Positions 45,410 through 54,010 are shown, numbered from the stretch's first letter. The stretch: 64,000 bases of DNA from Geodermatophilus africanus (GCF_900107105.1 NZ_FNOT01000016.1:1-64000); one strand, 5' to 3'. Numbers and translations: made by a program. The notes: generated from the sequence alone by a model not told the origin.

Positions 45410-47274
45410 CCAGGCTCGCGAGGTTCCGAGCGGGCGCAGCACCCGTGGGGAGCGTGGCCGACGAGCGCCGGCGAGGAGGACACGGGACCCGCCGCGCGCC
45501 CCGGGCGCTGCCGCTCCTGCTCGCCCTGCTCGGGCTGTGGTCCGCCGCCGGCGTGATCACCGCGCCGCCGGCCGCGGCGCACGCCGAGCTGGTGTCCACC
45601 GACCCGGCCGAGGGCGCCCGCCTCGCGGAGGCCCCGGACCAGGTCACGCTGACCTTCACCGAGGGCGTCTCCCTCGGCGCCGGCTACGCCCGCGTGCTGG
45701 ACGCCTCCGGCGAGCGGGTCGACGCCGGGGACGCCACGGTCGAGGGCGACGCCGTCGTCGTGCCGCTGCGGGCGGGGCTGACCGACGACGGCTACCTCGT
45801 CACCTACCGCGTCGTCTCGGCCGACTCGCACCCCATCTCCGGGGCCTTCTCCTTCGTGGTGGGCGACGGCGAGCTGCTGGCCGCCGACGCCGTCGCCGGC
45901 GCGGGGGACACCGACCCGGTCGTCGCCGCGGCGCTGCCGGCGGCGCGCTGGCTGGGCTTCGCCGGGCTCTCGCTCGCGATCGGCGTGCCCGTCCTGCTGC
46001 TGGCCGCGTGGCCGGCCGGCTGGGCCTCGCCGCGGCTGCGCCGGATGACCACCGGCGGGCTGGCCGCCGTCGCCGCGGGCGCCGCGCTGTCCTTCCTGCT
46101 GCAGGGCCCCTACGCCGCCGGGAGCGGGCTGTCCTCGATCGCCGACCCCGCGCTGCTGCAGGCCACCGCCGCCTCGGGCAACGGTGCGGCGCACCTGGTG
46201 CGGATCGTCCTCGTGGCCGCGCTGGCGGTCGTCCTGCGCGCGGTGTGGCGGCGGGGGAGCCCGTCGCTGCCCGACGTCCTGGTCGGGGGCGTCCTCGCCG
46301 TCGCCCTCGTCGGGACGGTCGCCGCCGTCGGCCACCCCGTCGCCGGGCCGCTGCCGGGCCTGGCGGTCGCCGCGGCGGCGGTGCACGTCGGGGCGATGGT
46401 CGTCTGGCTCGGCGGGCTGGCCGGGCTGCTGGGCGGCGTGCTGCGCGAGGACGCCCCGGCGGACGACGTCGCCCGGGCGCTGCCGCCGTTCTCCCGGCTG
46501 GCCGCCGGCTCGGTCACCGCGCTGGTGGTCACCGGCGTCGTCCAGTCGGTGCGGGAGGTCGGCTCGCCGACCGCCCTGGTGACGACGACCTACGGCTGGC
46601 TGCTGCTGGCCAAGCTCGCCCTGGTCCTGCTGCTGCTCGCCGCGGCGGGGGTCTCCCGGGTGTGGGTGCAGCAGCACCTCGGCGTCCGGCGGGCCCGGCC
46701 CGCGCCGCGCCGCCGGGTCACCGCGCACGCCTTCTCGGCGTCGGCCGAGGAGCCCCCGCCCGACCCGGTGGCGTCCTCGGCCGCCGGCGCGCGCGCCGAG
46801 GTGCAGGCCGCCGCGGCCGCCGCCGAGCGGCCCGCGCTGCGCCGCTCGGTGCTGGTCGAGCTCGCCGTCGGCCTCGTCGTGCTGGCGCTGTCGGCCGTGC
46901 TCGTCGGCACACCGCCGGCACGCGCGCAGGTCGCCCAGCCGGTGGACGTGACGCTGCCGGTCCAGACCGCGGCGGGGGAGGACGGCAGCGTGCAGATGTC
47001 GGTCGACCCGGCCGCCACCGGGCCGAACACGCTGCACGTCTACCTGCTCGACGAGCGGGGGCAGCTGACCCAGCCCGTCGACATCCGGGTGACCCTCACC
47101 GAGCCGGCGCAGCAGATCGGCCCGATCGACGTCGTCCTGGCGCCCGCCGGCCCCGGTCACTACGTCGGCGACGGCATGGCGATCCCCGGCGCCGGCACCT
47201 GGACCCTGGCCGTCACCGTCCGGCTCGACGAATTCACCGCCGGCAGCGCCACCACCACCTTCCCGGCGCGCTGA
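45406..47274 (+). CDS. CopC-CopD fusion copper protein with C-terminal YtkA-like domain
   Basis: A 622-residue protein from GTG 45406. A signal/first helix ends at AAAHAEL; His59, the first residue of the mature CopC domain, and His142 (DSHPISG) are the expected Cu(II) ligands. The CopD part has about eight transmembrane helices from residue 185 to 425 and contains the family segment VGAMVVWLGGLAGLLGG. After a cytoplasmic Ala/Pro-rich loop and one more helix (VGLVVLALSAVLVG), an extracytoplasmic beta domain of about 110 residues resembles FixH/YtkA. CopCD brings copper into the cytosol in several bacteria. Overlaps the anti-sigma gene by four bases. Confidence 0.9.
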   Translation: MTRLARFRAGAAPVGSVADERRRGGHGTRRAPRALPLLLALLGLWSAAGVITAPPAAAHAELVSTDPAEGARLAEAPDQVTLTFTEGVSLGAGYARVLDASGERVDAGDATVEGDAVVVPLRAGLTDDGYLVTYRVVSADSHPISGAFSFVVGDGELLAADAVAGAGDTDPVVAAALPAARWLGFAGLSLAIGVPVLLLAAWPAGWASPRLRRMTTGGLAAVAAGAALSFLLQGPYAAGSGLSSIADPALLQATAASGNGAAHLVRIVLVAALAVVLRAVWRRGSPSLPDVLVGGVLAVALVGTVAAVGHPVAGPLPGLAVAAAAVHVGAMVVWLGGLAGLLGGVLREDAPADDVARALPPFSRLAAGSVTALVVTGVVQSVREVGSPTALVTTTYGWLLLAKLALVLLLLAAAGVSRVWVQQHLGVRRARPAPRRRVTAHAFSASAEEPPPDPVASSAAGARAEVQAAAAAAERPALRRSVLVELAVGLVVLALSAVLVGTPPARAQVAQPVDVTLPVQTAAGEDGSVQMSVDPAATGPNTLHVYLLDERGQLTQPVDIRVTLTEPAQQIGPIDVVLAPAGPGHYVGDGMAIPGAGTWTLAVTVRLDEFTAGSATTTFPAR

Positions 47275-47314
47275 CCCGAAGACCCCCGCTCCACCCCCTT
47301 CCGACAGGAGAACC

Positions 47315-48070
47315 GTGTCCTCATCCCTGCCCCGACCCCTGGCGCGGCTCGGCGTCGTCGTCCTCGCCCTGGTGGCGGCGCTGGCCGCCGCTCTCGCCGG
47401 AGCGGGTGCCGCCGCCGCGCACGTCGGCGTCTCCTCGACCGACGCCGCCGCCGGCGGCTTCGGCAAGCTCACCTTCCGGGTGCCGAACGAGAGCGACACC
47501 GCCAGCACCGTCGCGCTGCGCATCTCCGTGCCGGAGGAGTCCGCGATGGTCTCCCTGCGCGTGCAGCCGGTGCCCGGCTGGACGGTCAGCACGACCACCT
47601 CCGAGCTGCGGACGCCGCTGGAGAGCCACGGCGAGCAGGTGACCAGCTACGTGTCGGTCGTGGAGTTCCGCGCGGTGGACGGCGGCGGGATCCGCCCCGG
47701 CGAGTTCCAGGAGTTCGCCCTCTCCGGCGGGCCGTTCCCGGAGAGCGACCAGCTGTCGTTCCCGACGGTGCAGACCTACGGCGACGGCAGCGAGTCGGCG
47801 TGGATCGAGCCGACCGTCGAGGGTCAGGCCGAGCCGGAGCACCCCGCGCCGGTGCTGGCGCTGACCGCCGCCGGCACCGCCGACGCCGCCCACGGCGCCG
47901 CCGCGTCGTCGCCCTCGACGACGGTGACCGACACCGCGGCGGCGAGCACCGGCCACACCGAGGCGGGCCCGGGCGCGCTCGCCCTCCTGGTGTCGATCGT
48001 GGCGCTGTTCACCGGTCTGGCCGGCGTCGCTCTGGGATGGCGGGCCGGCCGTCGTACCGTGTCCTCGTGA
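47315..48070 (+). CDS. YcnI-family (DUF1775) copper-associated membrane protein
   Basis: A 251-residue protein from GTG 47315, with ACAGGAGAACC upstream. Signal peptide ends in AAAAHVGVSSTDAAAGG, so the mature domain starts with histidine, the copper ligand of YcnI proteins. The domain continues LTFRVPNESDTASTVALRIS and VPGWTVSTTTSELRTPLESH. A low-complexity linker and a single C-terminal helix (ALALLVSIVALFTGLAGVAL) anchor it in the membrane, facing outward. YcnI genes commonly occur with CopCD. The stop overlaps the Sco1 gene by four bases. Confidence 0.9.
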   Translation: MSSSLPRPLARLGVVVLALVAALAAALAGAGAAAAHVGVSSTDAAAGGFGKLTFRVPNESDTASTVALRISVPEESAMVSLRVQPVPGWTVSTTTSELRTPLESHGEQVTSYVSVVEFRAVDGGGIRPGEFQEFALSGGPFPESDQLSFPTVQTYGDGSESAWIEPTVEGQAEPEHPAPVLALTAAGTADAAHGAAASSPSTTVTDTAAASTGHTEAGPGALALLVSIVALFTGLAGVALGWRAGRRTVSS

Positions 48071-48720
48071 CGTGGTTCCCCCGCAGCCGGCTCGCGGCCC
48101 TGACCGTCTCGGCCGGGCTCCTGCTGGCCGGCTGCGGGGGCGCCGCCGCCGAGGAGCCCGCCGAGGGCCACGACCACGGCGCCGTCGCCCAGGTCGAGGG
48201 GCCCGAGGACCGCTACGCCGGGCTCGACCTGCCCGACCCCTATCAGCGGCCCTCGTTCACCCTCACCGGCCCGGACGGGCAGCCCTACGACTTCAGCGCG
48301 GTGACCGCCGGGACGCCGACGCTGCTGTTCTTCGGCTTCACCAACTGTCCGGACGTCTGCCCGACGACCATGGCCGACGTGGCCGTCGCGCTCCGCGGGG
48401 TGGACCCGGCGCTGGCCGAGCAGGTGCAGGTGGTCTTCGTCACGACCGACCCGGCGTTCGACACCCCGGAGGTGCTCACCGAGTACCTGGGCCGCTTCGA
48501 CGCCGACCTGCCGACCCGTTTCGTCGGGCTGACCGGCACCCAGGAGCAGATCGACCAGGCCCAGCTGGCCACCGGGGTGCCCGTGGCCGAGGACAGCGGC
48601 CGGCTGCACTCCTCGCTGCTGCTGCTGTACGGCGCCGACGACCTCGCCCACGTCGCCTTCGACGCGGGCAACACCAGCCGCGACATCGCTGGGGACCTCG
48701 GCCTGGTGGCCGGGGCGTGA
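48067..48720 (+). CDS. Sco1/SenC/PrrC-family copper chaperone lipoprotein
   Basis: A 217-residue protein from GTG 48067. The lipobox LLLAGC marks it as a lipoprotein. The thioredoxin-like fold carries the copper-binding CPDVC (C94, C98) in FFGFTNCPDVCPTTM and the third ligand H181 in SGRLHSSLLL. A His-containing stretch EGHDHG follows the lipid anchor. Sco proteins deliver copper to the CuA site of cytochrome c oxidase. It overlaps both neighbours by four bases (GTGA), so the last three genes of the copper operon are tightly coupled. Confidence 0.95.
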   Translation: MTWFPRSRLAALTVSAGLLLAGCGGAAAEEPAEGHDHGAVAQVEGPEDRYAGLDLPDPYQRPSFTLTGPDGQPYDFSAVTAGTPTLLFFGFTNCPDVCPTTMADVAVALRGVDPALAEQVQVVFVTTDPAFDTPEVLTEYLGRFDADLPTRFVGLTGTQEQIDQAQLATGVPVAEDSGRLHSSLLLLYGADDLAHVAFDAGNTSRDIAGDLGLVAGA

Positions 48721-49778
48721 CCACCGCGGCGGCCCGCCTGCTGGTCGTCGTCCTCGGCGCGCTGGCCGTGCTGCTGCTCGCCGGACCGGCGCAGGCGCAC
48801 GTCGGCGGCGGCGCGGCGGGCAGCGACTACGACGCCCGGGTCCTCACGGTCGACCCGGCGCTGCCCGGCGTCGCGGTGCGGGTGCTCGTCTTCGGCGACG
48901 AGCTCGAGGTGGTCAACCCGACCGGGACCGAGGTCGAGGTCCCCGGCTACTCCGACGAGCCCTACCTGCGCATCGGGCCCGACGGCGTGTGGCGCAACGC
49001 CAACAGCCCGGCGACCTACATCAACCTCGACCGGTTCGGGCGGGTCTCCCTGCCGGAGAACGCCGACCCCGCCGCCGAGCCGGACTGGGTGCAGGTGTCG
49101 ACGGGGAACGGCTACGTCTGGCACGACCACCGCACGCACTGGATGAGCGAGGACCTCCTGCCGCCGCAGGTGGCCGCCGACCCGACCCGCGAGCACCTGG
49201 TGTCGTCGTGGGTGGTGCCGATGACCCACGGCGGCACCCCGGTGCAGGTGCGCGGCGAGCTGACCTGGAGCCCCCCGCCGCCGGGCTGGGTGGTGTGGCC
49301 GCTGTGCGCCGTCCTGGCGCTGGCCCCGCTCGCCGCCGCGCTGGCCGGCCGCGGGCCGCGGCCGCTGGGCGTGCTGCTGGCGGTCGGCGGGAGCGCCGCG
49401 GTCCACCACGCGGCGACCACGCCCGAGCCCGCGGCCAGCGTCTCCTCGCACGCCGGCGCGCTGGTGTCGGCGCTGCTGCCCGGGCTGCTCGCGCTCGCCG
49501 TGGCCGTCGGTGGCCTCGTTGCCGCCGGCCGGGGTCGCGGCGGGCTGACCGCGCTGCTGGCCGTCGTCCTGGGCTGGCTGCTCCTGGTGCAGGGGCTGCC
49601 CGACGTCGACGTGCTGTGGACGGCGAACGTGCTGGCCGAGGGGCCGGTGCTGCTGACCCGCGCGTCGGTCGCGGTGCTGGTCGCGCTGGGCGCCGGGTGC
49701 GTCGTCGGCGGCCTGGTCGGCACCCGACGGTTCCGGGAGGACCGTCATCCGGCCGGCGAGTCGCTGCGGCAGGGCTGA
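48717..49778 (+). CDS. Membrane protein of unknown function ending the copper operon
   Basis: A 353-residue protein from GTG 48717. It has a cleavable signal peptide ending AQAHVGGGAAG, so the mature protein again starts with a histidine, as in CopC and YcnI. An extracytoplasmic beta-rich domain of about 150 residues follows, with WHDHRTHWM, a histidine cluster that could bind copper, and then six hydrophobic helices (about 187-330). I do not recognise the family. The mature N-terminal His and HDH cluster, and the coupling to sco1, suggest a copper-handling or assembly role. This is the least understood gene of the operon. Confidence 0.8.
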   Translation: MTTAAARLLVVVLGALAVLLLAGPAQAHVGGGAAGSDYDARVLTVDPALPGVAVRVLVFGDELEVVNPTGTEVEVPGYSDEPYLRIGPDGVWRNANSPATYINLDRFGRVSLPENADPAAEPDWVQVSTGNGYVWHDHRTHWMSEDLLPPQVAADPTREHLVSSWVVPMTHGGTPVQVRGELTWSPPPPGWVVWPLCAVLALAPLAAALAGRGPRPLGVLLAVGGSAAVHHAATTPEPAASVSSHAGALVSALLPGLLALAVAVGGLVAAGRGRGGLTALLAVVLGWLLLVQGLPDVDVLWTANVLAEGPVLLTRASVAVLVALGAGCVVGGLVGTRRFREDRHPAGESLRQG

Positions 49779-49789
49779 GGCTCGCCGGC

Positions 49790-49899
49790 CCGGCCCCCTC
49801 CAGGGCACCGCAGGCCCCCTGCAGGGGCCCGCCGCGAGCCTGCGAGTGGCCGGGGCAGGGGGTCCTTCTCCGAGGGGTGAGGAGGAGGGGGTCCTTCTG
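49790..49899 (-). repeat. AAGGACCCC intergenic repeat, copy 5 (inverted)
   Basis: On the minus strand: AGAAGGACCCCCTCCTCCTCAC, GAGAAGGACCCCCTGCCCC, CACTCGCAGGCTCGCGGCGG and CCCTGCAGGGGGCC. It fills the gap between the convergent copper operon and nucleotidyltransferase gene and ends at the latter's stop. Confidence 0.7.
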
Positions 49900-50712
49900 C
49901 TACACCGAGCCGTCGGCGACCGGATGCAGGTGGCTGCGCCCGGCGAACAGCGCGTTGGCGCGCTCGAGGTCGGCCTCGAAGTCCACCTCGACGGCGGCAT
50001 GCTGCGAGATGTCGAGCGGACGGACGCGCAGCCCCGCGGCGGCGATCGCTGTCTCGATGCCGCGCTCGAAGTAGTCCTGCTCCGCGCAGGTCGCGAGGTG
50101 CTCGATCAGCACCGGCTTGTCGGCGCCGGAGACGTGGTTGATGCCGACCGCCTCGCCGAGGCCGCCGACGACGGACTTGGACAGCTCGTCGATCCAGCCC
50201 TCGGCGTCGACGGTGTACTTGACCTCCTCGTCGGCGACGGTGGAGGTGTCGACGCACACGAAGCTCTCGTCGGCCCGCAGTGCCGGCAGGGCGGTCTCGA
50301 GCACCGCCGGGTCGAAGACGACGTCGCCGTTGAGCCACAGCACGCCGCCGTCCCGGGTGGTCCGCAGCGCGCGCAGCAGGCTCTGCGAGGTGTTGGTGAC
50401 CCGGTAGTCGGGGTTGTAGGCGAAGCGCACGTCCGGGACCGCCCGCATGACCCGCTCGGCCTCGAAGCCGACGACCACGGTGACGTCGACCGCGGGGCCG
50501 AGCACCGAGCGCAGCCCGTCGAGCTGGCGCTGCAGGATGGTGCGCCCGTCGTGCAGCGGGGTCAGCGGCTTGGGCCACGGCCGGCCCAGCCGGGTGCCCA
50601 TCCCGGCGGCGAGGATGACGACCTGGACGGCGAGGTCGGCCCGGCAGGGCGCCGGGACGGCGGACGCCGGCCCGGTCAGATCAGCGGCGGTGGTGGCGCG
50701 GTCAGCGAGCAC
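49900..50712 (-). CDS. Sugar/choline-type nucleotidyltransferase
   Basis: A 270-residue NTP-transferase from GTG 50712 (GTG near 50623 would start just before the motif). The nucleotide-binding signature is VILAAGMGTRLGRPWPKPLT; LWLNGDVVFDPAVLE provides the metal aspartate. The type is close to LicC-like and other cytidylyl/uridylyltransferases that activate phosphorylated alcohols or sugars. Its start lies 11 bases inside the upstream CDP-glycerol glycerophosphotransferase gene. The pair suggests synthesis of a teichoic-acid-like or other phosphate-linked wall polymer. Confidence 0.85.
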   Translation of the reverse strand: MLADRATTAADLTGPASAVPAPCRADLAVQVVILAAGMGTRLGRPWPKPLTPLHDGRTILQRQLDGLRSVLGPAVDVTVVVGFEAERVMRAVPDVRFAYNPDYRVTNTSQSLLRALRTTRDGGVLWLNGDVVFDPAVLETALPALRADESFVCVDTSTVADEEVKYTVDAEGWIDELSKSVVGGLGEAVGINHVSGADKPVLIEHLATCAEQDYFERGIETAIAAAGLRVRPLDISQHAAVEVDFEADLERANALFAGRSHLHPVADGSV

Positions 50713-51895
50713 GGTCGTCCCCTCCTCGGGTGGTGGTCCCGGCGGCTGCTGCCGACGGGAAGAGCAGGTCGAGGACGCGCTCGGTGGCGTGCCCGTCCTC
50801 GAGGTGGCAGAAGGTGGCGCGGAAGTCGGCGTAGCGGGCGGCGGAGCGCTCGCGCACCCCGTCGAGGTCGGCGAGGGCGTCGATCAGCTCCGCGCTGGTC
50901 TCGAGCAGCGGCCCGGGCGCGATCTCCGCCAGGTCGACGTAGAAGCCGCGCAGGTCGTCCCGGTAGTGCGCAAGGTCGTAGGTGAAGAACAGGATCGGCT
51001 TGCCGGTGACGGCGAAGTCGAACGCCACCGACGAGTAGTCGGTCACCAGCACGTCGGCGGCCAGGTAGAGGCCCGCGGGGTCCGGCTCGGCGGACACGTC
51101 GAGCACCGGGAGGCCGTCGGGCAGCTCCAGCCGGTCGGCCACGATGCTGTGCAGCCGGGCGAGCAGCACGTGGTCCCCGCCGAGCCGCGCGGCGAAGTCG
51201 GCCAGGTCGATGCGCAGCTCGGCGGCCGGACCGCCGGCCCGGTCGAGGACCAGGTCGTCACGCCAGGTGGGCGCGTAGAGCACCGCCGTCGTCCCCTCGG
51301 CGATGCTCAGCCGGCTGCGCACCTCGGCCCGGACGGCGTCGCGCCGTGGGCTGCTCAGGACGTCGTTGCGCGGGTAGCCGGTCTCGTGGACCGGCCCGCG
51401 GAAACGGAACGCGCCGCGCAGCCGCTCGGTGCTCGCGGCGTTGGGGGAGAGCAGGTGGTCCCAGCGGGCGACGTCGAGGTCGGGCCCGTCCAGCCAGCCG
51501 GGGCGCACCGGCTGCACGTCGTGGTGGATCCGCTTGAGCGGCGTGCCGTGCCAGGTCTGCAGGTAGGTGGTGCCCGGCTGCTTGCTCCAGGACATGGACA
51601 TGCAGTCGTTGGCGACGACGACGTCGGCCGCCTCCAGAGCGGCCCGGGCCTCGGGGGTGCCGTACCGCGCGGTGGCGACGCCGGGCGGGAAGGTGTGCTC
51701 GGTCGCGGCGGTGCACAGCCAGGTGTGCGTGACCTCGCCGTCGCCCGCCCACCCCGCGCCTCGGGCGACGAGGGCCTCGTAGACGGCCCGGGGGTTGTCC
51801 GCGTAGAGCCCGCGGTAGGTGAACCAGACGATCCTCACCGGCCACCGACCCGGCCAGGTGCGCCGTGTCGGCGGGCAGGGGTCGTCATGGGGCAT
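50702..51895 (-). CDS. CDP-glycerol glycerophosphotransferase family protein
   Basis: A 397-residue protein from ATG 51895 with GAGGAC upstream. After VRIVWFTYRGLYADNPRAVYE, the glycosyltransferase-B fold of the TagB/TagF family follows: TTYLQTWHGTPLKRIHHDVQ with the catalytic histidine, VHETGYPRNDVL, VLYAPTWRDD and DVLVTDYSSVAFDFAVTGKP. These enzymes add glycerol-phosphate units to wall polymers. Residue conservation looks complete. It is translated together with the nucleotidyltransferase gene. The 323-base gap to the next, divergent gene has no other gene. Confidence 0.93.
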   Translation of the reverse strand: MPHDDPCPPTRRTWPGRWPVRIVWFTYRGLYADNPRAVYEALVARGAGWAGDGEVTHTWLCTAATEHTFPPGVATARYGTPEARAALEAADVVVANDCMSMSWSKQPGTTYLQTWHGTPLKRIHHDVQPVRPGWLDGPDLDVARWDHLLSPNAASTERLRGAFRFRGPVHETGYPRNDVLSSPRRDAVRAEVRSRLSIAEGTTAVLYAPTWRDDLVLDRAGGPAAELRIDLADFAARLGGDHVLLARLHSIVADRLELPDGLPVLDVSAEPDPAGLYLAADVLVTDYSSVAFDFAVTGKPILFFTYDLAHYRDDLRGFYVDLAEIAPGPLLETSAELIDALADLDGVRERSAARYADFRATFCHLEDGHATERVLDLLFPSAAAAGTTTRGGDDRAR

Positions 51896-52097
51896 CCGGT
51901 CCTCGTCTGTGGTGCGGTGGTCACCCCTCTGCCGCGGTCTGGCACGGGTCGGCGGGGCTCCAGGAGACGTCGACCGGGTGGTGCGAAGACAACAAGTACA
52001 CGTCCGGGGCGGTGGCCGTCGAGTCGCGGGCCCGCACCGATGCCGAATCGATGTGCGGTCCGGGCGGTGGGACGCGTGGGACGTGGGATGGATCACC

Positions 52098-52125
52098 CTC
52101 GGCGTGTTCGTGAGGACACGCCGAG
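52098..52125. promoter_or_regulatory. Perfect 10-bp hairpin in the divergent gap before the M23 gene
   Basis: CTCGGCGTGT and ACACGCCGAG pair around an eight-base loop. Just downstream GTCACGGATCCGTCAC contains two GTCAC direct copies around an ACGGATCCGT palindrome, 80 bases before the M23 start. Either could be regulatory. I checked this gap for a c-di-AMP riboswitch and did not find its conserved segments. Confidence 0.4.
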
Positions 52126-52218
52126 CACCCGGTCACGGATCCGTCACAGAGTGTTTGGATCGGCGGCAACCCCCTCGAGCCCGGCAACGGGCGGTCTTCC
52201 CCACGAACGGGTAGGTGC

Positions 52219-52974
52219 ATGGCCGGTCGGCGTCGCGCTCAGCGCCCCGAGGACCCCCGGGTCCCCGCTTCCTCCCGGGTTCGTCGGCCGGTCGCGGGCC
52301 CGCGTCGTGGCCCGCTGCTGTTGGCCGCCCTGGTCGTGGGCGGGCTGGTGGCCGGCGTCACCGGGGTGTCGAACGCCTCCGACGACCCGGCCGGCTCGAC
52401 CTCGGTGCTCGCCGCGCAGATGGAGCTGGCCACCGCGGCCGACGACGTCGAGGCGCTGCCCATGGCCTCGATCACCGAGGCAGAGGCCCAGGCCCGGCTG
52501 GCGGAGGTCGCGGCCTCCCGCGCCGAGCGCGCCGCGGCCGAGGCGGCCGCCGCCGACGCGGCCCGCGAGGCCGCGCGGCCCAAGGCCGTGCTGCCGGTCG
52601 ATGGCGCCCGCTTCACCAGCGGCTACGGCGCCCGGTGGGGCACCTTCCACTACGGCATCGACCTGGCCGCCCCGATGCGGACGCCGGAGTACGCGGCCAT
52701 GGACGGCGTCGTCGTCCGGGCGGGGTCGGCGAGCGGCTTCGGCCTGGCCGTCTACCTCCTCCACGAGAACGGCGACGTGACCGTCTACGGCCACATGGAC
52801 AAGATCCTGGTCGAGCCCGGGCAGTACGTGGAGGCCGGCGAGACGATCGCGCTGCTCGGCAATCGCGGCCAGTCGACCGGCCCGCACCTGCACTTCGAGG
52901 TGCACCAGGGCGGGATGAACGGCAAGCGCATCGACCCGGAGCCGTGGCTGGCCGCACGTGGCGTCGAGGTCTGA
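52219..52974 (+). CDS. M23-family (LytM) metallopeptidase
   Basis: A 251-residue wall endopeptidase from ATG 52219. A basic start and one hydrophobic helix (PLLLAALVVGGLVAGVTGV) give a signal anchor; an alanine/glutamate-rich coiled-coil (about 88-128) precedes the LytM domain. Zinc ligands: H144 and D148 in FHYGIDLAAP, and the HLH at 223-225 in GPHLHFEVHQ; VYGHMDKILV supplies the middle histidine. Such enzymes cut peptidoglycan cross-links or activate other hydrolases, and a coiled-coil often ties them to FtsEX-dependent division. The gene stands alone. Confidence 0.94.
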   Translation: MAGRRRAQRPEDPRVPASSRVRRPVAGPRRGPLLLAALVVGGLVAGVTGVSNASDDPAGSTSVLAAQMELATAADDVEALPMASITEAEAQARLAEVAASRAERAAAEAAAADAAREAARPKAVLPVDGARFTSGYGARWGTFHYGIDLAAPMRTPEYAAMDGVVVRAGSASGFGLAVYLLHENGDVTVYGHMDKILVEPGQYVEAGETIALLGNRGQSTGPHLHFEVHQGGMNGKRIDPEPWLAARGVEV

Positions 52975-52995
52975 CGGCGTGGTGCCATCGCTTCC

Positions 52996-53409
52996 GTGAG
53001 CCGTGCGGTCGAGGACACGAACCGACGGATGCTGCGTGCGCGGGACGCGATGGACCGCGCCTACGCCGAGCCCCTCGACGTCCCGACCCTGGCGCGGATC
53101 GCGCACGTATCGGAGGCCCACTTCATCCGCACGTTCCGGGCCACCTTCGGGGAGACGCCTCACCGGTACCTGCAGCGGCGCCGGGTGGAGCGGGCGATGT
53201 TCCTGCTGCGCACCACGGACCGCAGCGTGACCGACGTGTGCATGGCCGTCGGCTTCAGCAGCCTGGGGACGTTCAGCCGGGTGTTCCGTGAGGTCGTGGG
53301 AGAGCCGCCGTCGGTGTACCGGCGCCGCGGCCCGCTCCCGCCCGTGCCGACGTGCTTCGCGATGGCCTGGGCCAGACCGAGCAGTTCCGGAGAAGCGCCG
53401 GGGGTGTGA
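52996..53409 (+). CDS. AraC-type transcriptional regulator, DNA-binding domain only
   Basis: A 137-residue protein from GTG 52996. It consists of the two helix-turn-helix units of AraC/XylS: PLDVPTLARIAHVSEAHFIR with FRATFGETPHRYLQRRRVER, then RSVTDVCMAVGFSSLGTFSR with VFREVVGEPPSVYRRR. No ligand-binding domain is present. It is followed after 20 bases by a VOC-domain gene; AraC-plus-VOC neighbours are common and suggest that it controls that gene. Confidence 0.9.
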   Translation: MSRAVEDTNRRMLRARDAMDRAYAEPLDVPTLARIAHVSEAHFIRTFRATFGETPHRYLQRRRVERAMFLLRTTDRSVTDVCMAVGFSSLGTFSRVFREVVGEPPSVYRRRGPLPPVPTCFAMAWARPSSSGEAPGV

Positions 53410-53429
53410 CCCTCCCTAGCGTCTCTCCC

Positions 53430-53843
53430 ATGCTGACCGCCATCACCATCACCCAGATCTACGTGCCCGACCAGGACCAGGCGCTCGACTTCTACGTCGG
53501 CAAGCTCGGGTTCGACGTGCAGTCCGACATGCACTTCGGCCCGATGCGGTGGCTGACCGTCAACCTGCCGGGCCAACCCGACCGCGCCGTCCTGCTGGAG
53601 AAGCCGGGCCCGCCGTCCCTCAGCGACGAGACCGCCGCGCAGGTGCGGGAGCTCATCAGCAAGGGGGCCGCCGGCGGGCACCTGTTCTTCGCCTGCGACG
53701 ACGCGTACAAGACCCACGCGGAGCTCAGGGCCAGGGGCGTGGAGATCACCGAGGAGCCGGTCGACCAGCCGTACGGCATCGACTTCGGACTCCGCGACCC
53801 CTTCGGCAACCACATCCGCATCGCCCAGATGAAGCAAGGCTGA
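53430..53843 (+). CDS. VOC-family (glyoxalase-like) protein
   Basis: A 137-residue protein from ATG 53430. The two VOC modules are clear: ITQIYVPDQDQALDFYVGKL with GFDVQSDMHF, and GHLFFACDDAYKTHAELRAR ending in GLRDPFGNHIRIAQMKQ, with the DPFGN-HI strand. The His/Glu ligand positions of metal-dependent members are partly present. It likely detoxifies or binds a small molecule. It lies just left of the tRNA-Ala gene, at the last clear part of the core chromosome before the island. Confidence 0.9.
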   Translation: MLTAITITQIYVPDQDQALDFYVGKLGFDVQSDMHFGPMRWLTVNLPGQPDRAVLLEKPGPPSLSDETAAQVRELISKGAAGGHLFFACDDAYKTHAELRARGVEITEEPVDQPYGIDFGLRDPFGNHIRIAQMKQG

Positions 53844-53927
53844 CCCGCCCCAGCCCCTGCGTCGGAGCCCCCGTCGTGGCCCTGTACAGTTGGGCCCGGC
53901 TCGGACACACCAGACCGGGCCGGGCAC

Positions 53928-54000
53928 GGGGCTGTGGCGCAGCTGGTAGCGCACCACACTGGCAGTGTGGGGGTCAGGGGTTCGAGTCCCCTCAGCTCCA
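53928..54000 (+). tRNA. tRNA-Ala(GGC)
   Basis: A 73-nt cloverleaf. Acceptor GGGGCTG pairs with CAGCTCC, with the G3-U70 pair diagnostic for alanine; the anticodon stem CCACA/TGTGG encloses CTGGCAG, anticodon GGC; the T arm is AGGGGTTCGAGTCCCCT. CCA is not encoded. An integrase gene directly downstream on the other strand indicates that its 3' half served as attachment site. Confidence 0.97.
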
Positions 54001-54010
54001 CCCCGCTGAC

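Noticed and set aside
51896-52218. Possible c-di-AMP (ydaO-type) riboswitch before the M23 gene
   Set aside because: The expected conserved segments (GGGGAxCC, GGGGTGAATC, AGCTAACC-GTAGGC) are not there; only a simple hairpin and short repeats are seen.
53160-54000. Integrase C-terminal extension across the tRNA and VOC gene
   Set aside because: The frame is open but encodes reverse tRNA sequence (GGAEGTRTPDPHTASVV) and antisense of real genes; it is a by-product of integration, not native protein.
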